From: Morchella semilibera
Lineage: Eukaryota; Ascomycota; Pezizomycetes; Pezizales; Morchellaceae
Reading direction: 5' to 3'
DNA length: 64,000 bases
Assembly (NCBI GenBank): GCA_009192285.1
Contig: WBVU01000003.1
Location: 3,193,973-3,257,972 of the forward strand
This document shows, piece by piece, positions 1 to 12,300 of the stretch. A program made the position numbers and the translations under genes. The notes beneath the pieces are model-generated. The model had not been told where the DNA came from, did no database searches, and was given only the letters and a program-made list of their open reading frames with translations. The stretch's first letter is position 1. The number at the start of each line of letters is the position of its first letter.

Positions 1-1581
1 TCGATGGAGAAGAGACGCAATATCCGCGGGTTGGATATTCTAAAGAAGAAAAAAAGACTTTGTATAATCAGTATCTAATGATATAAGGGCCGTTCAACTC
101 ATCTGTGCCTTTTATCCCCGGCTTGGTAAGGGGGGGGAAAAGCTTTTCCTGAAACAGTGGTACGTATATAGGCTTGGTTTCCGTTGACATATATCCGGCC
201 GTAACTTGATATGAATGGAAGAAGTGCAACGTGTAGGCGCTCGAGGGGAGAAATGCAGCTTTTGTATATGCAAGATTCCATTTTTCCTCTTGGTTTCTTC
301 CGACGAGGACTATATTGATTAATTACCAGTTCTAATCGAGAGTAGCCCCTGTAATAAGTATTCCTTGATCAATTAGGCACTTGATGGGATAAGCTTAAAG
401 CTATGTGTGATTGATGCGGAAGTTCAGAATAATTAATAATTAATGGTATGCATACATACTTACCTGCAATTAATCAATGACCCGTCAATGACCTCCCCAG
501 ACCAATCAAACCTCTTTGGAGAGGAACTTTTTTTTTGTTTCAAGTTTTAGCGGTACACTATTCCGTGGATCCGAAAGCCCATTCTCTCTGTACATGTATG
601 TATACCTTCTCCCTCTCGCTTGGAAAGAAAGTAATATCCCGCCATTTTCATGTAAGACCCCCGAAGATAACCCACTCCTACTCCCGATGCGGGAGAGTAG
701 TCGAGAGGAACAGCTAAGTTCTCAAATAGACGGCTAGAGTTAACTCTGGCGGGTTCTTCGGTTATAGCGCAGGGACGGACACCACCACCACCACACACGC
801 CATGCATTGGTGGGTAGAACAACTGGTGTTGTAAGAGTGATGATGTAGTTAACTAGAAGTTCGGTTAGATGTAACAACATGGTATGTAACGCCGTGACAA
901 ATTTGTTTTAGGCTGGGTCATCGCTTAGTGGGTTGCCCTTTCCCAGACCGGAAACCCGCACGATAATAAGAAAACCTAACCCTACTTTATTGTGTAGTAA
1001 ATGGCCAAAGTCATCATTCGTAATGTTACGGCACCTAAGCGATCCACACCCAGGATGATACTCGGGACCTGAACCTCGCTTAACGCAGGGTGGTGTGTGG
1101 AGTGGAGGAGAGTGCGTGGGAGGAAGTGTGGGAAAGGAGGGAAAGGGAAGGAGAAAGGGAAGGGGTTGTGTTTTGATGGGCACGAGCGATAAATAACGGT
1201 AGTCGAGACAATGTGACCCGAAAACTGTGTTGCTGCATGTCAAGCCAGATCGGTTTGGTGGGAGTATATAGTGATGCTTCTCGTAGCCTTAGTTACTGAA
1301 GAATCTAGTCACAGAAACCCCCACTCCGGAAAAGAAAGAAAAAAGAAACACCGTGCTTTGGCTTCAGGAAGGACCCAGAATTCGAAGGACCATACCGAGA
1401 TTTCTGTTTAGGCAGTCAACCCAAACCCATACACACACTTTGGACTACGGGTATATCATACGTCAATACTATTTACTTCCCTCGTAGTACACCTCAAGAT
1501 ACCATTGAACAGAGTGGGGTTGGACAATCCAAATAGCAGATCTAGCAACAAACTCTCAATCCTACCACAAATATCACAGCC
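1..1581. other. intergenic, upstream of F-box gene
   Basis: No convincing gene is seen here. The stretch has scattered short open frames without family signatures, homopolymer runs and one copy of the TACATGTA-type palindrome near position 591. A purine-rich block lies at about 1080-1180. The last 80 bases before the F-box start are C/A-rich, as fungal 5' leaders often are. Confidence 0.6.
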
Positions 1582-2277
1582 ATGCCTGCCCCAGTTTCAA
1601 TCGACCAACTTCCCGTCGACATTCTCGTTTCCATCCTAAAATCTCTCGACTCTTTCTCCACCCTTCGCTCGACCCTTCTAGCTTCCAAAGCATTCAACAA
1701 CACCTGGAAACATAACGAGCACGGTATCTGCCAGTCAATCACACGCAGGCTGATCCGACCGGAGGCCTGGGATGATGCTCTACGACTGATGCGATACCAC
1801 CTACCATCCTCAGGGAACAGCTTGATAGGCAGAACACAAGCTGCGCAGCTGGTCCTCAACAAACGAAAAATCGATATCTGTCGTGACGCTGTTACCTCCA
1901 GTGCTTTTAGCATTATCCCCGCCTCATTCATGTTCGGTACCCCACTTCTTGTAGACATGGTACCGGGAGGCAGTCGGTTCGAGGTGGCATTTTATCGGTG
2001 TTGGTGGTATAGTGTAAAGTTCTTCGACCAGGAGAATGGAGAGGAGGCCTTCAACCCTCGCGATTCGTTTGAGATAAAAACAGCGTGCCTAAGGCATTTG
2101 GAAAACGAGAGTGTGCTAGACATGGAGCAGCTGTTTCATATATTGGCGGACCCGACACTGGATACGCCGATTCCGTGGGTGGTGAAGGGCTCTGTGAGTC
2201 AGTCGAGATTTTCAGATGTGCTTTGGCAATTGAGGGTAAAGGTGGAAAGTTATTGGAGGAAGGAATGTGGGATTTAG
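1582..2277 (+). CDS. F-box domain protein
   Basis: Single-exon gene for 231 residues, started at the first ATG, which sits in a good context (cagccATGcc). Residues about 5-45 carry the F-box pattern: I-x-x-L-P-V-D-I-L, then a leucine/serine helix and an S-K-A-F-N-N-T-W segment. F-box proteins dock on Skp1 and recruit substrates to SCF ubiquitin ligases; that role is family knowledge. The rest (arginine-rich middle, then acidic and tryptophan-containing C-terminal part) matches no substrate-binding repeat I recognise, which is common for the large lineage-specific F-box families of filamentous ascomycetes. The substrate is unknown. No intron is needed to keep the frame open. Confidence 0.8.
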   Translation: MPAPVSIDQLPVDILVSILKSLDSFSTLRSTLLASKAFNNTWKHNEHGICQSITRRLIRPEAWDDALRLMRYHLPSSGNSLIGRTQAAQLVLNKRKIDICRDAVTSSAFSIIPASFMFGTPLLVDMVPGGSRFEVAFYRCWWYSVKFFDQENGEEAFNPRDSFEIKTACLRHLENESVLDMEQLFHILADPTLDTPIPWVVKGSVSQSRFSDVLWQLRVKVESYWRKECGI

Positions 2278-3685
2278 AGTCGCAGGGACAAAGAAGGAAG
2301 AGATCGACGACTTCAAGGCGTTATAGATATTACTTTATATATCGAATGCCTACCTAAAACGCTCCCAACACCGAGAGGTAGATCTAATAAATTTTGCATA
2401 ACTTAGACCTGCAATCACTAGCTACATTTCCTCTTATTATTATTCTATGACTATGCAATTAAGGCTGGTCGTCCGTCGGGCGTAAATGAGCTAGCATAAG
2501 CGAGAGGTTTATCTAACATTTCTCTGTCTCAGGCGATACTTAAGATGTTCAGCCCCGAGCCCCAACTAATAGAAGCGATTGTGACGGCAGTTTGACCCTA
2601 CACAACCGAGCATGTCGAGTGATAAACCATGATTCTCGGGTAAGACACGCTAGGACAAATATAGTTAGATAGGTCTGGCTCAAGAAGCCTTTTTCAGTGG
2701 AAAGGCATTTCTCCACGGAGATAGGGAGAGAGAGCGAACCAACCACCATGGAAACTGTCTCAATTTGCCAGAATTTTGTGAGTTTGGCGAATAATTTAGG
2801 GTATTTTTGATGCTGTGTTCGCCTATGCTGAATAACGATCGATCATATATGGGGCTCTGCGGGGCGGCTGACCTTGAAAGGGAGAGAGGAAGCAGGAAGA
2901 GACATGAAAGAGGTCTGGGGGCTTAATTTTCGAGATCCTGTATGGTCCCCACTGGCCACTTGGCCCGTGCCCTGTTATGTACCGTAGCTCTGGTGTCTTA
3001 GAGCAACGCGGTATCTCGGCTCGGGTGTTAGAAGCACGGTCAGGTCACAAGTTCAATGGTCTGGCGAGCTCGACCGATTCAGCAGCTCTAACACCTGAAT
3101 GCTTGGTGATCAAAAATCAGAGGTCCAATAAAGAACTTGAAGAATATTTTGTTTGTGTTATATATATAGCAGCATGTCTCACTATTATTACTATCCCGGG
3201 TTCTGTTGGTTGCTGCAAATCCTGCCAGAATACTAAGTAACTGCACACGCCTATCAATCAGCCGAGTGCTTACCCATGATCCCGGTCTTTTTCTTTTCAA
3301 ATTTCACCTAGTTTAACTCAGCGAACCAATCAATTCATAACAACATCTTCTCTTTGTTATTCTCATTTCCTCATCACCAACGTCCCAACTCCTAAGAATG
3401 CTATATATATGATAATGCTAAAGTAAAGAAGAGAAAGAAAGAGAGATAAAAGAAAAACCATGCCATAATACAAAACGGGAGACATAAACCAGCCATGCAA
3501 ACCCAAATATAAAAATAGTACACGTGAACATAAAAAAGATAGTAAAGGAAAAATCATAATAGAAGAAACAAAACGAGAATCATTGCCGTAGGTCCGTAGG
3601 TGTATAAACAGGGTATCATGGTAAAAATGGATAAAGAATTCACACAAGAAAGTAATAAACAAGTCAAGGGATCATGAGGGGTCAT
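2278..3685. other. intergenic between convergent F-box and LPMO-like genes
   Basis: 3' flanks of two convergent genes. It is A/T-rich, with a low-complexity purine block at 3420-3560. A stretch at about 2976-3060 contains a D-arm-like segment (GTAGCTC ... TTAGAGC) and a weak B-box-like GTTCAAT, possibly a decayed tRNA-derived piece. No gene is supported. Confidence 0.5.
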
Positions 3686-4556
3686 CTAATCATAAAGTCT
3701 GAACTTTGCACTCCTCACCATCCTCCTCTTCGCTGCTCCGTTGGCCACCATATCGATATCCATACAGGATGAATACCACTCCTTAGCAACAGCTGGATCC
3801 GGGTTCTCGGGTCCGAAATGCTCAGAGTAGTCCCATGCCCAGTAAACTGTGTACACGGAGCCAACTGGGACATTATTCGGGATAGTAAATGTACTCGAGC
3901 ACGGCAGCCCTTCCGGCGCCGCCTTAAGCCTTAAAACTCCTTCCTCCGTTCTTCCCCCCGGAACTCCGACATTTGCCGCTGCAATATCAAACTTCTCCAC
4001 ACACTTTCCGTCGTCGAATGGAGTCACATTTAGAAGACAACCTCTCCCATCTCCACCGGTGCAATCACTGGTCCAGGCCCTAATATCGGCGAGCTTCTCG
4101 TCCGCCTTAGGCTGTGAGGTCCCATACCAGAACACTTTTCCTGGGCTCAACTGGCCCACAGCTGGGAGTGTAATGTGCCCGTTCTCGGTATAGTTGCCTT
4201 GGACTGTATCGCCGGGGCTGGCCTTCAGACGAACAAATCTAGGGTCTTGGGTTTGGGTGCGCTGTGAGGCACGGCAGGCGAAGTCGGTGTTGGGGAATAG
4301 GATAGTGTTAACGGCGACGGCGTCAGCGCGGGCTGAGTAGGCACGGATGTAGCCTAGACCGGGCTGAGGGGTTTTGTCATCTTTGACACCGCTGCTGAGG
4401 TTGGAGTTAAGACCAACGACCTCGAGAGTTTGGACCTAGAAAAGTAGGTTAATATCATGGTAATATCGAAGGAAGAATGGGGAAAGTTACCCAGCTGTGG
4501 CATTGGACAGTGACTGCAAAAGTAGCAAGGATTGCGGTTATGCTGGAAAACTTCAT
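3686..4556 (-). CDS. secreted LPMO-like protein (DUF7492-type)
   Basis: Two exons on the minus strand: 4556-4491 and 4435-3686, separated by a 55-nt intron (GTAACT...CTAG) at 4436-4490; 271 residues. The first 19 residues are a signal peptide ending in V-Q-C. The mature protein would then begin with His (H-S-W), the N-terminal histidine used as a copper ligand in lytic polysaccharide monooxygenases. Further features match the fungal DUF7492/AA-LPMO-like family: a G-Y-I-R-A-Y segment after about 20 mature residues, Y-T-E-N-G-H-I-T-L-P, a V-F-W-Y-G-T-S block, F-D-D-G-K-C and a late Y-x-W-D-Y motif. Seen: signal peptide, His1, several cysteines. Known: related proteins are extracellular and often copper-binding. 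Inferred: oxidative action on cell-wall or plant polymers; the substrate cannot be told. A TATA-like tatata lies near 4798, upstream on this strand. Confidence 0.72.
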
Positions 4557-7500
4557 ATCTGCGTCTTTCTTGTATAATTTCGTATAATATACTCGTTTCG
4601 TAAACTTATAGGGAGTCGTAAAAGGGAAAGGAAAAAACTGAAGGAAAAAAAACAAAGAGAAAAAATGGATCTATCAAAGATCTTCGACCAGCGTATGAAG
4701 TGAAAAAAAGAAAAGGAAAAGGAAACTCGATTGATCTGAGTTGCTTGTGTATGATGAGGAATAAAAAAGAGGTGTATATGGGGGGTGGAAATCAAGTATA
4801 TATACTTATTAAACCTGAAAGAAGTCACTATGAGAACCGTGAGTGTACGCATACATTTAACCCGTTTCAATTTGATAGGCCAGCAGAAAATAGACACGCA
4901 CGGTACCACTGTAGTGTTTCGCCTGTCGATCACGGAGAATTAACGTTGATTCCCTATATCCAAGACATTCTGATTCAACACCGCAATTGGCCGAAACGAC
5001 CTCAACTAGATATCTTTGGGAAAGGTTTGATCAAACTGGGCGAGAATGACGATCCTATGTTTTACAGCAGCACTTGACGGACGCACAGGGGATCAGTCAA
5101 ATATCGAGACTGGACTGTGCTCCACGAGCCGCCAACGGTCGCGGGTAACGCATGAGTGAGAATAGTATAGTACATTCCCTCCCGAGAAACATGTACTTCC
5201 TATAGCTACAGTAGGGTTGGGGGTATTACCATGTGGCCTGCCTGCGCTTCGACCACTAGTTTTACCCAGGTATAAACGACGTTGCGGGAGCAACATAATA
5301 ATAAACACTCCTTTTGAAACGGCGTCATGAGGGGTCATCCTTAACCATACGGTCCCTGCCCGCCTGCCTCCCCCCCCCCCCCCCCCCCCGCGAACCCTGA
5401 GTTTGCTTCTCTGACTACGTAGATACTCGTGAATAGATACGCTCATTTGCTCTCCCTGATACGTTTCTACAAGGCGCGCGGCGCGTGTAACAATACATCT
5501 ACTTAGTTCACATACCACCACCATTAATTACTACCACCCAATACACTGGACACAGCATCACCATCGCAGGCACTTCTTAGGAGGGGTAATGCGGGAGGCT
5601 TCTATTTTTCGGTTAACTCTCTAATCGACTCGAGAGAGAGAGAGCGAGAGAGAGAGAGGGATCAGATGCACGTCAAGCAGATCTGCGACAACACTTCTTC
5701 TCGTACCTTGCATGAAACCCTTCCATTTTGAGGCGGCCTCTTCCCCTTGGCGCCCATGAAACGGCGGGGAGCACAGCCTCATGATTCTTTTAGCCTCAAG
5801 GTTTCTCCACGCGCCGCCACAGGACGAGGCGAGCCATAAACATTGTTAGCTCAAACACGCGACAGAGAATAGAAACCTGGTAATAATTGTTTGATTGGGA
5901 ATTATAGAGGCACAGCGAGCTCGTCATCCGCGTCATCAAGGCAGCATCTTGATATATACTTTTTTCTTTCTTTATCTATCGCTGCTTAAAGACATTAAGA
6001 AACATTTGCTCCTGCTCCGCTGGCGTCTCGAGTCTCTGCTTCAATCAAAGCCTTAATCGGCTCTAGGCCACCGTTGAGTCGCGACAGGTATTGATTGAAC
6101 CGAGCTGCGCAAATTTTCTTGACAAAGATTAAGAGCGGTAAAATTTACCACTTTTGGTATGTACATGATACGTAACTAAATATAAACAAATTCCCACTTT
6201 CAGTTTCGTCATTGCTTCCAGGTTAGGTAGTATTTGCTTCCCTTAAAGTGAGTGAGCGCTCAAAGTTTCATTGGTTGGTTGGCCAATATCTAAGTGTAAG
6301 GAAATGACCAAGGGGTCATGTTTCATCCGAACATCACGCTTCACCCATCTACGAACAGAAGTGTAGGAAGCAAATAAATATTGTACTCCCCGTCCTTGTC
6401 TAGCTGGGCGGCAAAGTTAATTAATTACTCCAAAACCTAACCCTAAATTCAAAGAGAGCTCCCCTCCCAGGATCCCCCTCCCTCAAGCGGGCGAGTCTGC
6501 TCAAGATAACCAAGCACCCTAACTGTTATTGGGCCTTCATGCGAGCGCGTGTTGGAGACGAAAATGTAAGCTTCCTTCCTAAGGTTTGGGCCAGGGTTTC
6601 GGCTATTTTTCGCGCCTGGTCCAAGCTCCAGAGCAACCTTGAAAAAAAAAAAAAAAAAAAAAAAAACACCCGGCGCCGGAACCAGAAGAGATAATCCGTG
6701 TCTATGATCCGTTCTCGATGCTAGCGTATAGTATCGATGTGAGCATCTACTATGTACATGTATGTAACTGCGCTATATGCGTGAGAATAATCTTCTAGGA
6801 GTACTCTAGGTAACCACATGTATATGTATGTACCTACGCAATAATGTTCAGAAGCTTATAACGCCTGATAGATAATCCGCTCAGGGTATGCACATAGATT
6901 AGATCATGGTCATTGGCCCGGATAATCACTTGTGTTATGTGTGTTATGCATCGATTTTCTGTGCGACCGAGTTTAGACGTCAGGCTCCCACCGGCACTCT
7001 AGAGGAATTCGTTAGGGGCACTGAAATTTTTTTGATTCCTCTTTGTACCCAAGATGTCTGCGCCCTTGTAATTAAGAGGCGTCTCCTAAACTCTATTAAC
7101 CATACATGCATGCATGGCTGGGTAAACCTGATAATGATGGCAAACTTAATAACCTATCAATACGTTACCACGATACTGCATAACATTCTGGTCAACTTGA
7201 GAATTCCGAAGTGTATCAGACTTCGGGCTTTATTACCCCACTTCCGTTAATATGAGGAGATCGAGTCGGATACATACCTAAGCTGAGGCTAGACAGCACA
7301 TCGCTCACTAGGGGAGCATTGCGTTTTAGCAAATAAATTTTACTTCTTCACTTCCTTGTCAATTCATCTACTGCTGATATCTAAACGACATACACAGATG
7401 GGAAACGTTTACCCACAGGCACACATAACTTCATCATCTGAACAGAAGTGCACTACACATGATATTACAAAAAAGAAACCCAAGCTATAGAAAAAAATCC

Positions 7501-7665
7501 CCAAACAAAAATTGTAAGAAAATCTAGAAAAATGAAACTTTGGGAACAAATCCATTCCCTAGGGTAAAGAGCAGACACCGCTAGAACATGTAGGCGCTTT
7601 TTTCGGACAAGAAAAGGTGCAGTCTCAAAGGAAATGCACATTATACAACGACTCGTGGTTGTCGT
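4557..7665. other. intergenic, about 3.1 kb
   Basis: No supported gene. It holds the promoter side of the LPMO-like gene, a 20-nt C-run near 5370-5390, a GA microsatellite at about 5632-5660, a 26-nt A-run at about 6641-6666, several TACATGTA-type palindromes (6755-6830) and a telomere-like AACCTAACCCTAA piece at about 6434. Short open frames here have no family resemblance. Confidence 0.55.
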
Positions 7666-9834
7666 TTAATGTTCAAGCAATCTATTACAATGGTTAGTTC
7701 TGTAGGCAATACTCAGGATGAAAGAGACATGGGATTGGTAAAGTATTACCTCAAGGATCCTTGAACAACAACATTCTCGAGAATACTTCCATTGGGGATA
7801 TCGATTGTACTGCCCTCGTTGGCAACGATAATGACGGTACCCTTCAAAGTAACTTTTCTACCCAAATTCACGGCACCAGTGATGGTTAAGTGATCAAGCT
7901 CAATAATCCTGGGGATGCTTGAAACTCTCTTCTGGAAGTCCGAGACCTTCTTGAAGTGGCTTCCCAACTTGATCAACGGCGCAGGGCCGAATCGGCCAGC
8001 GTCCATGACGAGCTGACCGTGCTTCATAGAGTACAGGTCAGACTTGACAAGCATCAAGTCGGAGCAGGTCTTGACGGGCAAGAATCTTCTACGGGGAACA
8101 TTGACACCATGTGCGTTCTTGAAGTGACGAATGGCAGCACCCACAGCAGTCTCGAGCTGGACAATAGAGATATCAGACTCGCCCTTCTTGTCGACAGCGA
8201 GACTCTTGAAGTTGGGGATAATTTCGAGTTCAAGCTCGTTGTTCTCGACAACACGCTTGATAGCTTTGAGGTTGAGCCAGATGTTGTTGGTGTTGAAGTA
8301 CCTAAACTTCTTGATAGACTTAAAGTCCTGCTCATGCTCCTTAGGAACCTGGGCGATTTCAAGAAGACGAACCGTGCCCTCGTAATCAATAATAGTACCA
8401 CCTTTGACATCAGCCTTTGTCTTATCAGTGAGTTCCATGATGTACTCAGCATCGGTCTCCTTCATGTGCTCGAGGATGTTTAAGTCAACGACGGCCCCCA
8501 AATTATCGACATTGCTGAGGAAAAGGTATTCAACGCCGCGTTCGAGCAAGTCATCAAGGATACCAGAATTTTGAAGAGACTCGAAAACATCACCGTGACC
8601 AGGTGGGTACCAGTCGGAGATTGGCGAGTCAAAGTCCTTAGAGACAGGAAGGAGTGAATCCTTGAGGACACGGGGGTAACGGGACTGGTTGAATGTCAAG
8701 ATGTCGACATTGTGGCCTTCGTACTTCTTAATGATGTTCTGGGTATCATCATCGGTGTTGAAGGAGTTCATCAAGACAAATGGAACGTTTACGCCATATG
8801 TGCGGTTGAGGTACTCAATTTGTCGGACAGAAAGATCAAGGAAGGACATTCCCTCACGGACTTCAATCACGGACTTAGGGCCAACGCAACCCATGGAAGT
8901 ACCAAGTCCACCATTAAGCTTGAGTACAGCAAGCTTTCCGAGAAGTGATGACTTCTCAACAGTTTGAAGGGTGTCATAGGCAACAACCTGTGATGCCTGA
9001 GGAGGCTGAATTCTTTCCCAGTCACTATAGCAAAAAGTAAGTAATTACCCAGACCATAGAGGTTGCTAAAGAGACTTACAGAGTAGTACCCTTAGCTTTG
9101 TCTGTCAGATAGCGCCTGAAGAGAGCGAAAAAGTTGTCCATTTCTGTCTCGAATTTCTATCGTAGCAATATTATTAGATTCTGACGTCATAGCTGCTGTC
9201 TTAGTAACGTGATAATCTCATACCTTCTTGAGTACAGGGTCCTTGACACCATCGGCCATCTTGTTCAAGGCATTTCGCATTTGACTGGCAGCCACTGAAG
9301 TGGAAGTATTGTCAAAAGCCTAAAAAAAGGGTATCAAGGTTAGCTTTAATTAGCCATTGGTTGGTTGGGGCAACTTACGAAAGCGGATTGAGACTTTTCA
9401 TGTCTCCTGGGCGGGGGAACACCAAGACCCCCTTCACTGGATTGGGGGAAAAGGCGCTGAGGAAGGTTCTTGAATGAAGTCATTGTTTCTGGCTGTGGGG
9501 TTTGTATTTTTTCTGCGACTGGCTCAGGACTTTCAATCGGTTTGGGGACTTCTACTATTGGCTCGGAGGCTTCGATGACTGGTTTGGGCGTTTCAACACT
9601 TGGCTGAGTAGGTTCAGCAATTGGCTTCGGAGCTTCGACCACCGGCTTTGGGACTTCTGGAGCTGGTTCGGCGACTGGTTTGGGTACCTCGACGGCTGGT
9701 TTTGGAGCTTCTACGGGTACTGAAACTGCAACAGCTGGCTGCTTTTTAACTTCAACAACAGGTTTCTGGACTTCGGCAACCGACTTTTTGCCTACGATGA
9801 CAGGCTTTTTCTGTTTGCGGAAAAAACTAAACAT
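7666..9834 (-). CDS. ugp1: UTP-glucose-1-phosphate uridylyltransferase with N-terminal extension
   Basis: Makes UDP-glucose from UTP and glucose-1-phosphate, the cytosolic precursor of glycogen, trehalose and cell-wall glucans. Five exons: 9834-9379, 9319-9224, 9156-9080, 9024-7750, 7681-7666; 639 residues. The last exon is only 16 nt. It restores the family's C-terminal LLEH, which reading through the donor at 7749 would lose. The nucleotide-binding motif [16 protein letters not shown] lies at about residues 247-262, and the C-terminal beta-helix region ([12 protein letters not shown]) is intact. The family usually starts near Met118 (codon at 9483-9481), which gives 522 residues. The 117 residues before it form an open, in-frame, Val/Pro/Lys/Glu-rich repeat. 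Whether they are translated, or Met118 is the main start, cannot be decided here. Confidence 0.93.
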
Positions 9835-11917
9835 TAGAAAGCTTTCACGATGAACACCGCTAATAAAAAGGGTATAGGTAGATAATCAATCATGATCATA
9901 GGGAACTAGAGGCATTTATATTATAACAAAATGCCTCTAAAAACACGACGGGCATGATGAAAACCAGCTAGTAACTATTGATAGATCGATAAAAAGCGAA
10001 AAATCGATAGGTACTGATAAAAGCGGGGGAAAGCTATCTCCGCCTAAACAGATTGAGGGTAAAACAACTCACCACTGATAGGGTGAAGAAGGACGAGATG
10101 GGTCCTGAGAAATCGATGATGCAGATGATGGTTTGCTGAATGTTGCAGGGGAAGGGAAGAGAAGGAGGACGATGATGATGAGGAGGAGGGGAATAAGTAG
10201 TAGAAGTAGGGAAGAATTGAGAAAGCCTGGTGGACGTTATGAACCCCCAGAACGGTGAGGGGATGAATTTCGGAATGGACCAAGATGACGAAACGAGCAG
10301 CTAACTTTCTTGGACAAAGCTCATAGGCACACACGGACGCTGGAAATGAGATACAGGTTATGCTTGCTTCCACGCATATAATTGGCTTAATACATGTAGC
10401 TTTCTGCAGCAATGTGTATGCACACAGAGCTATAAATTATAGCTATATATTCACGTCTTCTTTCTAGTATCCCAATTGAGGATTTCTCTACAATTTTTTT
10501 TGAGTTGACATGTCTGTTTTCATAATGTTTGTTCTTTGAATGCAAACAAGTTGAGTCTCTCAAGATTTCTTGCTGCTATCCAGCAGGCAACCGAATGGAG
10601 TAAGATTAGCAACGCGTGGGTCAAGGAACGCAGTGGCTGCAGCCAACCTGCAGGGATATGGGTAAACCCACCGCAGGTGGGGGGGAAAGGCAAAAAAACC
10701 GGTGTCTCAGCCGACAGGCACCCCGCCAATAAGCCAACTGTAAACGACCCCTCTTCACTTTCTTTCAATCCATACAACGGTTTCCATCCCACCAAAAGAG
10801 CCTCTCCATTTTCAAACCACCCACAGGACGCCTTTTTCTTTCTTCTTTTTTTTTTTTTTTTTTTTTTTTTTGCATTTATTCCGAGATCTTTGCCTCTCGG
10901 GAACGCAAAATACCTCCCTGCCCGCAGGAAAGCAGACACGGAACGGAGCTAAAGCCACAATGTGCCGATACTCCAATATTAGCTTCCAGCCCGACCAGGC
11001 CGTGCGTTATCTGAAGCTTCCTTCTCATTTTGTGGCAGGACTCAGGAGAGAGGGACCGTGGTTGTAATCTATCAACAGTGCGTGACATGTGCTGGCAGGT
11101 AGGTGTGTTGGCATGGCCTGTCTGGACCTACTCGAGGATGGGCTGAAGATTTCGGACTGGTGCGTATGTTGCGGACTGCAGAGCCCGCAGCTGCAGGGCC
11201 GGTTCACGACGCGTAAGACCTATGTAGGAGAGGATGAAGCTTCTGCGGCCGCGCCTAGAGTACTTTATTAAAAGTATTTTACATACTAAATGGCAATTAG
11301 ACTATGTGGATATATACAAGTATTCTGAGGCTAAACCGGGCCTGGGTTGCAACTGATCAATTGCTAAGATTACATGTATCTTTAAAATGTACTTAAGGTG
11401 CTGAAGAAACCAAATTCATGAGGATAAATGGCTACATAGAAAGGACATGATGTAGTACTTCTCGGTGAGGATTGTTACACCCGGCAGTAACCAAGGCCGA
11501 GTGACGTCCCAGGATTGAAACACAATCCTCCAATTGGAATGAATGCAAGCTTTTCTTTCTTTTTTTCATTCCCGTTGAAAGGAGCGCACTCATCGACAAT
11601 TGATCTTTATGCGCTCTCCCGCAAAATCCCTCTTTACTCTAGAAAACCCCGAGGTAAGACAACTAAACAAGGGTACATGTATTTATCCCCTGTTAGCTAA
11701 ATACCCCTACAACATCTCTTTAACAATTTAGAGAAGACCCTGGGCCCTTTCTACAAGAAAACTCATGCTCTTTAGAGGGCTTATTATTGGGTGAATATCC
11801 TCTAAAAAGATGCTTTCCTCCTCCTCCCCCTCCTCTGTACCCCCCACCCTACAATTCTCCGTGGAGGAGGGAGGGAAGGGAGAAGAAAGGAGTAAGAGTA
11901 TAAGTTCCAACTGGGCT
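9835..11917. other. intergenic upstream of ugp1
   Basis: No supported gene. It contains AT-rich promoter DNA, a CT/GA-rich block at 10140-10210, a roughly 22-nt T-run at 10849-10871 and a mildly GC-rich patch at 10600-11250. Open frames in the GC-rich patch occur on both strands and look like random reading rather than protein. Confidence 0.5.
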
Positions 11918-12097
11918 AAAAAAAAGTCAAAAGAGGAGGAGCCTAGGGGCTTCTAGAGAGTAGTCGGTTCTAGAAGCCCCTAGGGGCCAAGCTCCCCACC
12001 TGGTTTGAACGCATGACCTTCTGCAGAAGGAGGTTTAAACTGGTGTGCGGCCAGCAATCTAAGTGTTATATCCACTAGACCACCGGCCATATGTTGG
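11918..12097 (-). repeat. tRNA-derived SINE-like element
   Basis: On the minus strand a segment starting near 12097 reads TGGTCTAGTGG, a full match to the pol III A-box consensus TRGYNNARNNG. About 60 nt on, GTTCAAACC resembles the B-box core. A CTGG/CCAG stem around a 7-nt loop and a CCTTCTGCAGAAGG hairpin lie between. The acceptor stem does not close, so this is not a functional tRNA. Downstream are a strong 16-bp hairpin (11942-11957 with 11969-11984) and an 8-nt T-run (11925-11918), a pol III-type terminator. Together they suggest a short SINE or tRNA pseudogene. Confidence 0.45.
11942..11984. repeat. 16-bp perfect inverted repeat hairpin
   Basis: CCTAGGGGCTTCTAGA at 11942-11957 is the exact reverse complement of 11969-11984, with an 11-nt loop. 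It lies inside the body of the SINE-like element. Confidence 0.85.
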
Positions 12098-12194
12098 ATC
12101 CTCTCGGGAACTAATATTTGGCCTGACAAGCTAGATCTGTCATTTCTTCGACGATCAAGTGTTCGATATTACGTTTGTCAAATCTTATAATACC

Positions 12195-12300
12195 TCACAA
12201 ATATAAAGCAGCTCGCTTGCTGTGTGAGACCCAGGTTTGAACGCATGCAGCCATCTCCCGGCCGGTGCACATCATAAATGATCGCACTAGCCGCCTAAAT
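12195..12300 (-). repeat. second tRNA-like fragment
   Basis: Minus-strand DNA here shares GCATGCGTTCAAACC (B-box-like) and a GGCTAGTGCGAT A-box-like start with the element at 11918-12097. It is more decayed, and no terminator is obvious. Probably a related, older copy. Confidence 0.3.

Noticed and set aside
5093-5524. 143-codon minus-strand frame
   Set aside because: Spans a 20-nt C-run read as poly-Gly; no domain, no introns or start context.
6434-6450. Interstitial telomere (AACCTAACCCTAA), also TAGGGTTTAGGGTT near 35303
   Set aside because: Only about two units each; too short to claim a telomeric fusion.
7956-8483. 175-codon plus-strand frame
   Set aside because: Exact antisense of the ugp1 coding exon; no family resemblance.
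10520-10952. Overlapping 138-139-codon frames on both strands
   Set aside because: They overlap each other and run through a long T/A tract; no protein pattern.
11990-12095. Functional tRNA gene
   Set aside because: A box is good, but the acceptor and T stems do not pair and the B box is degenerate.
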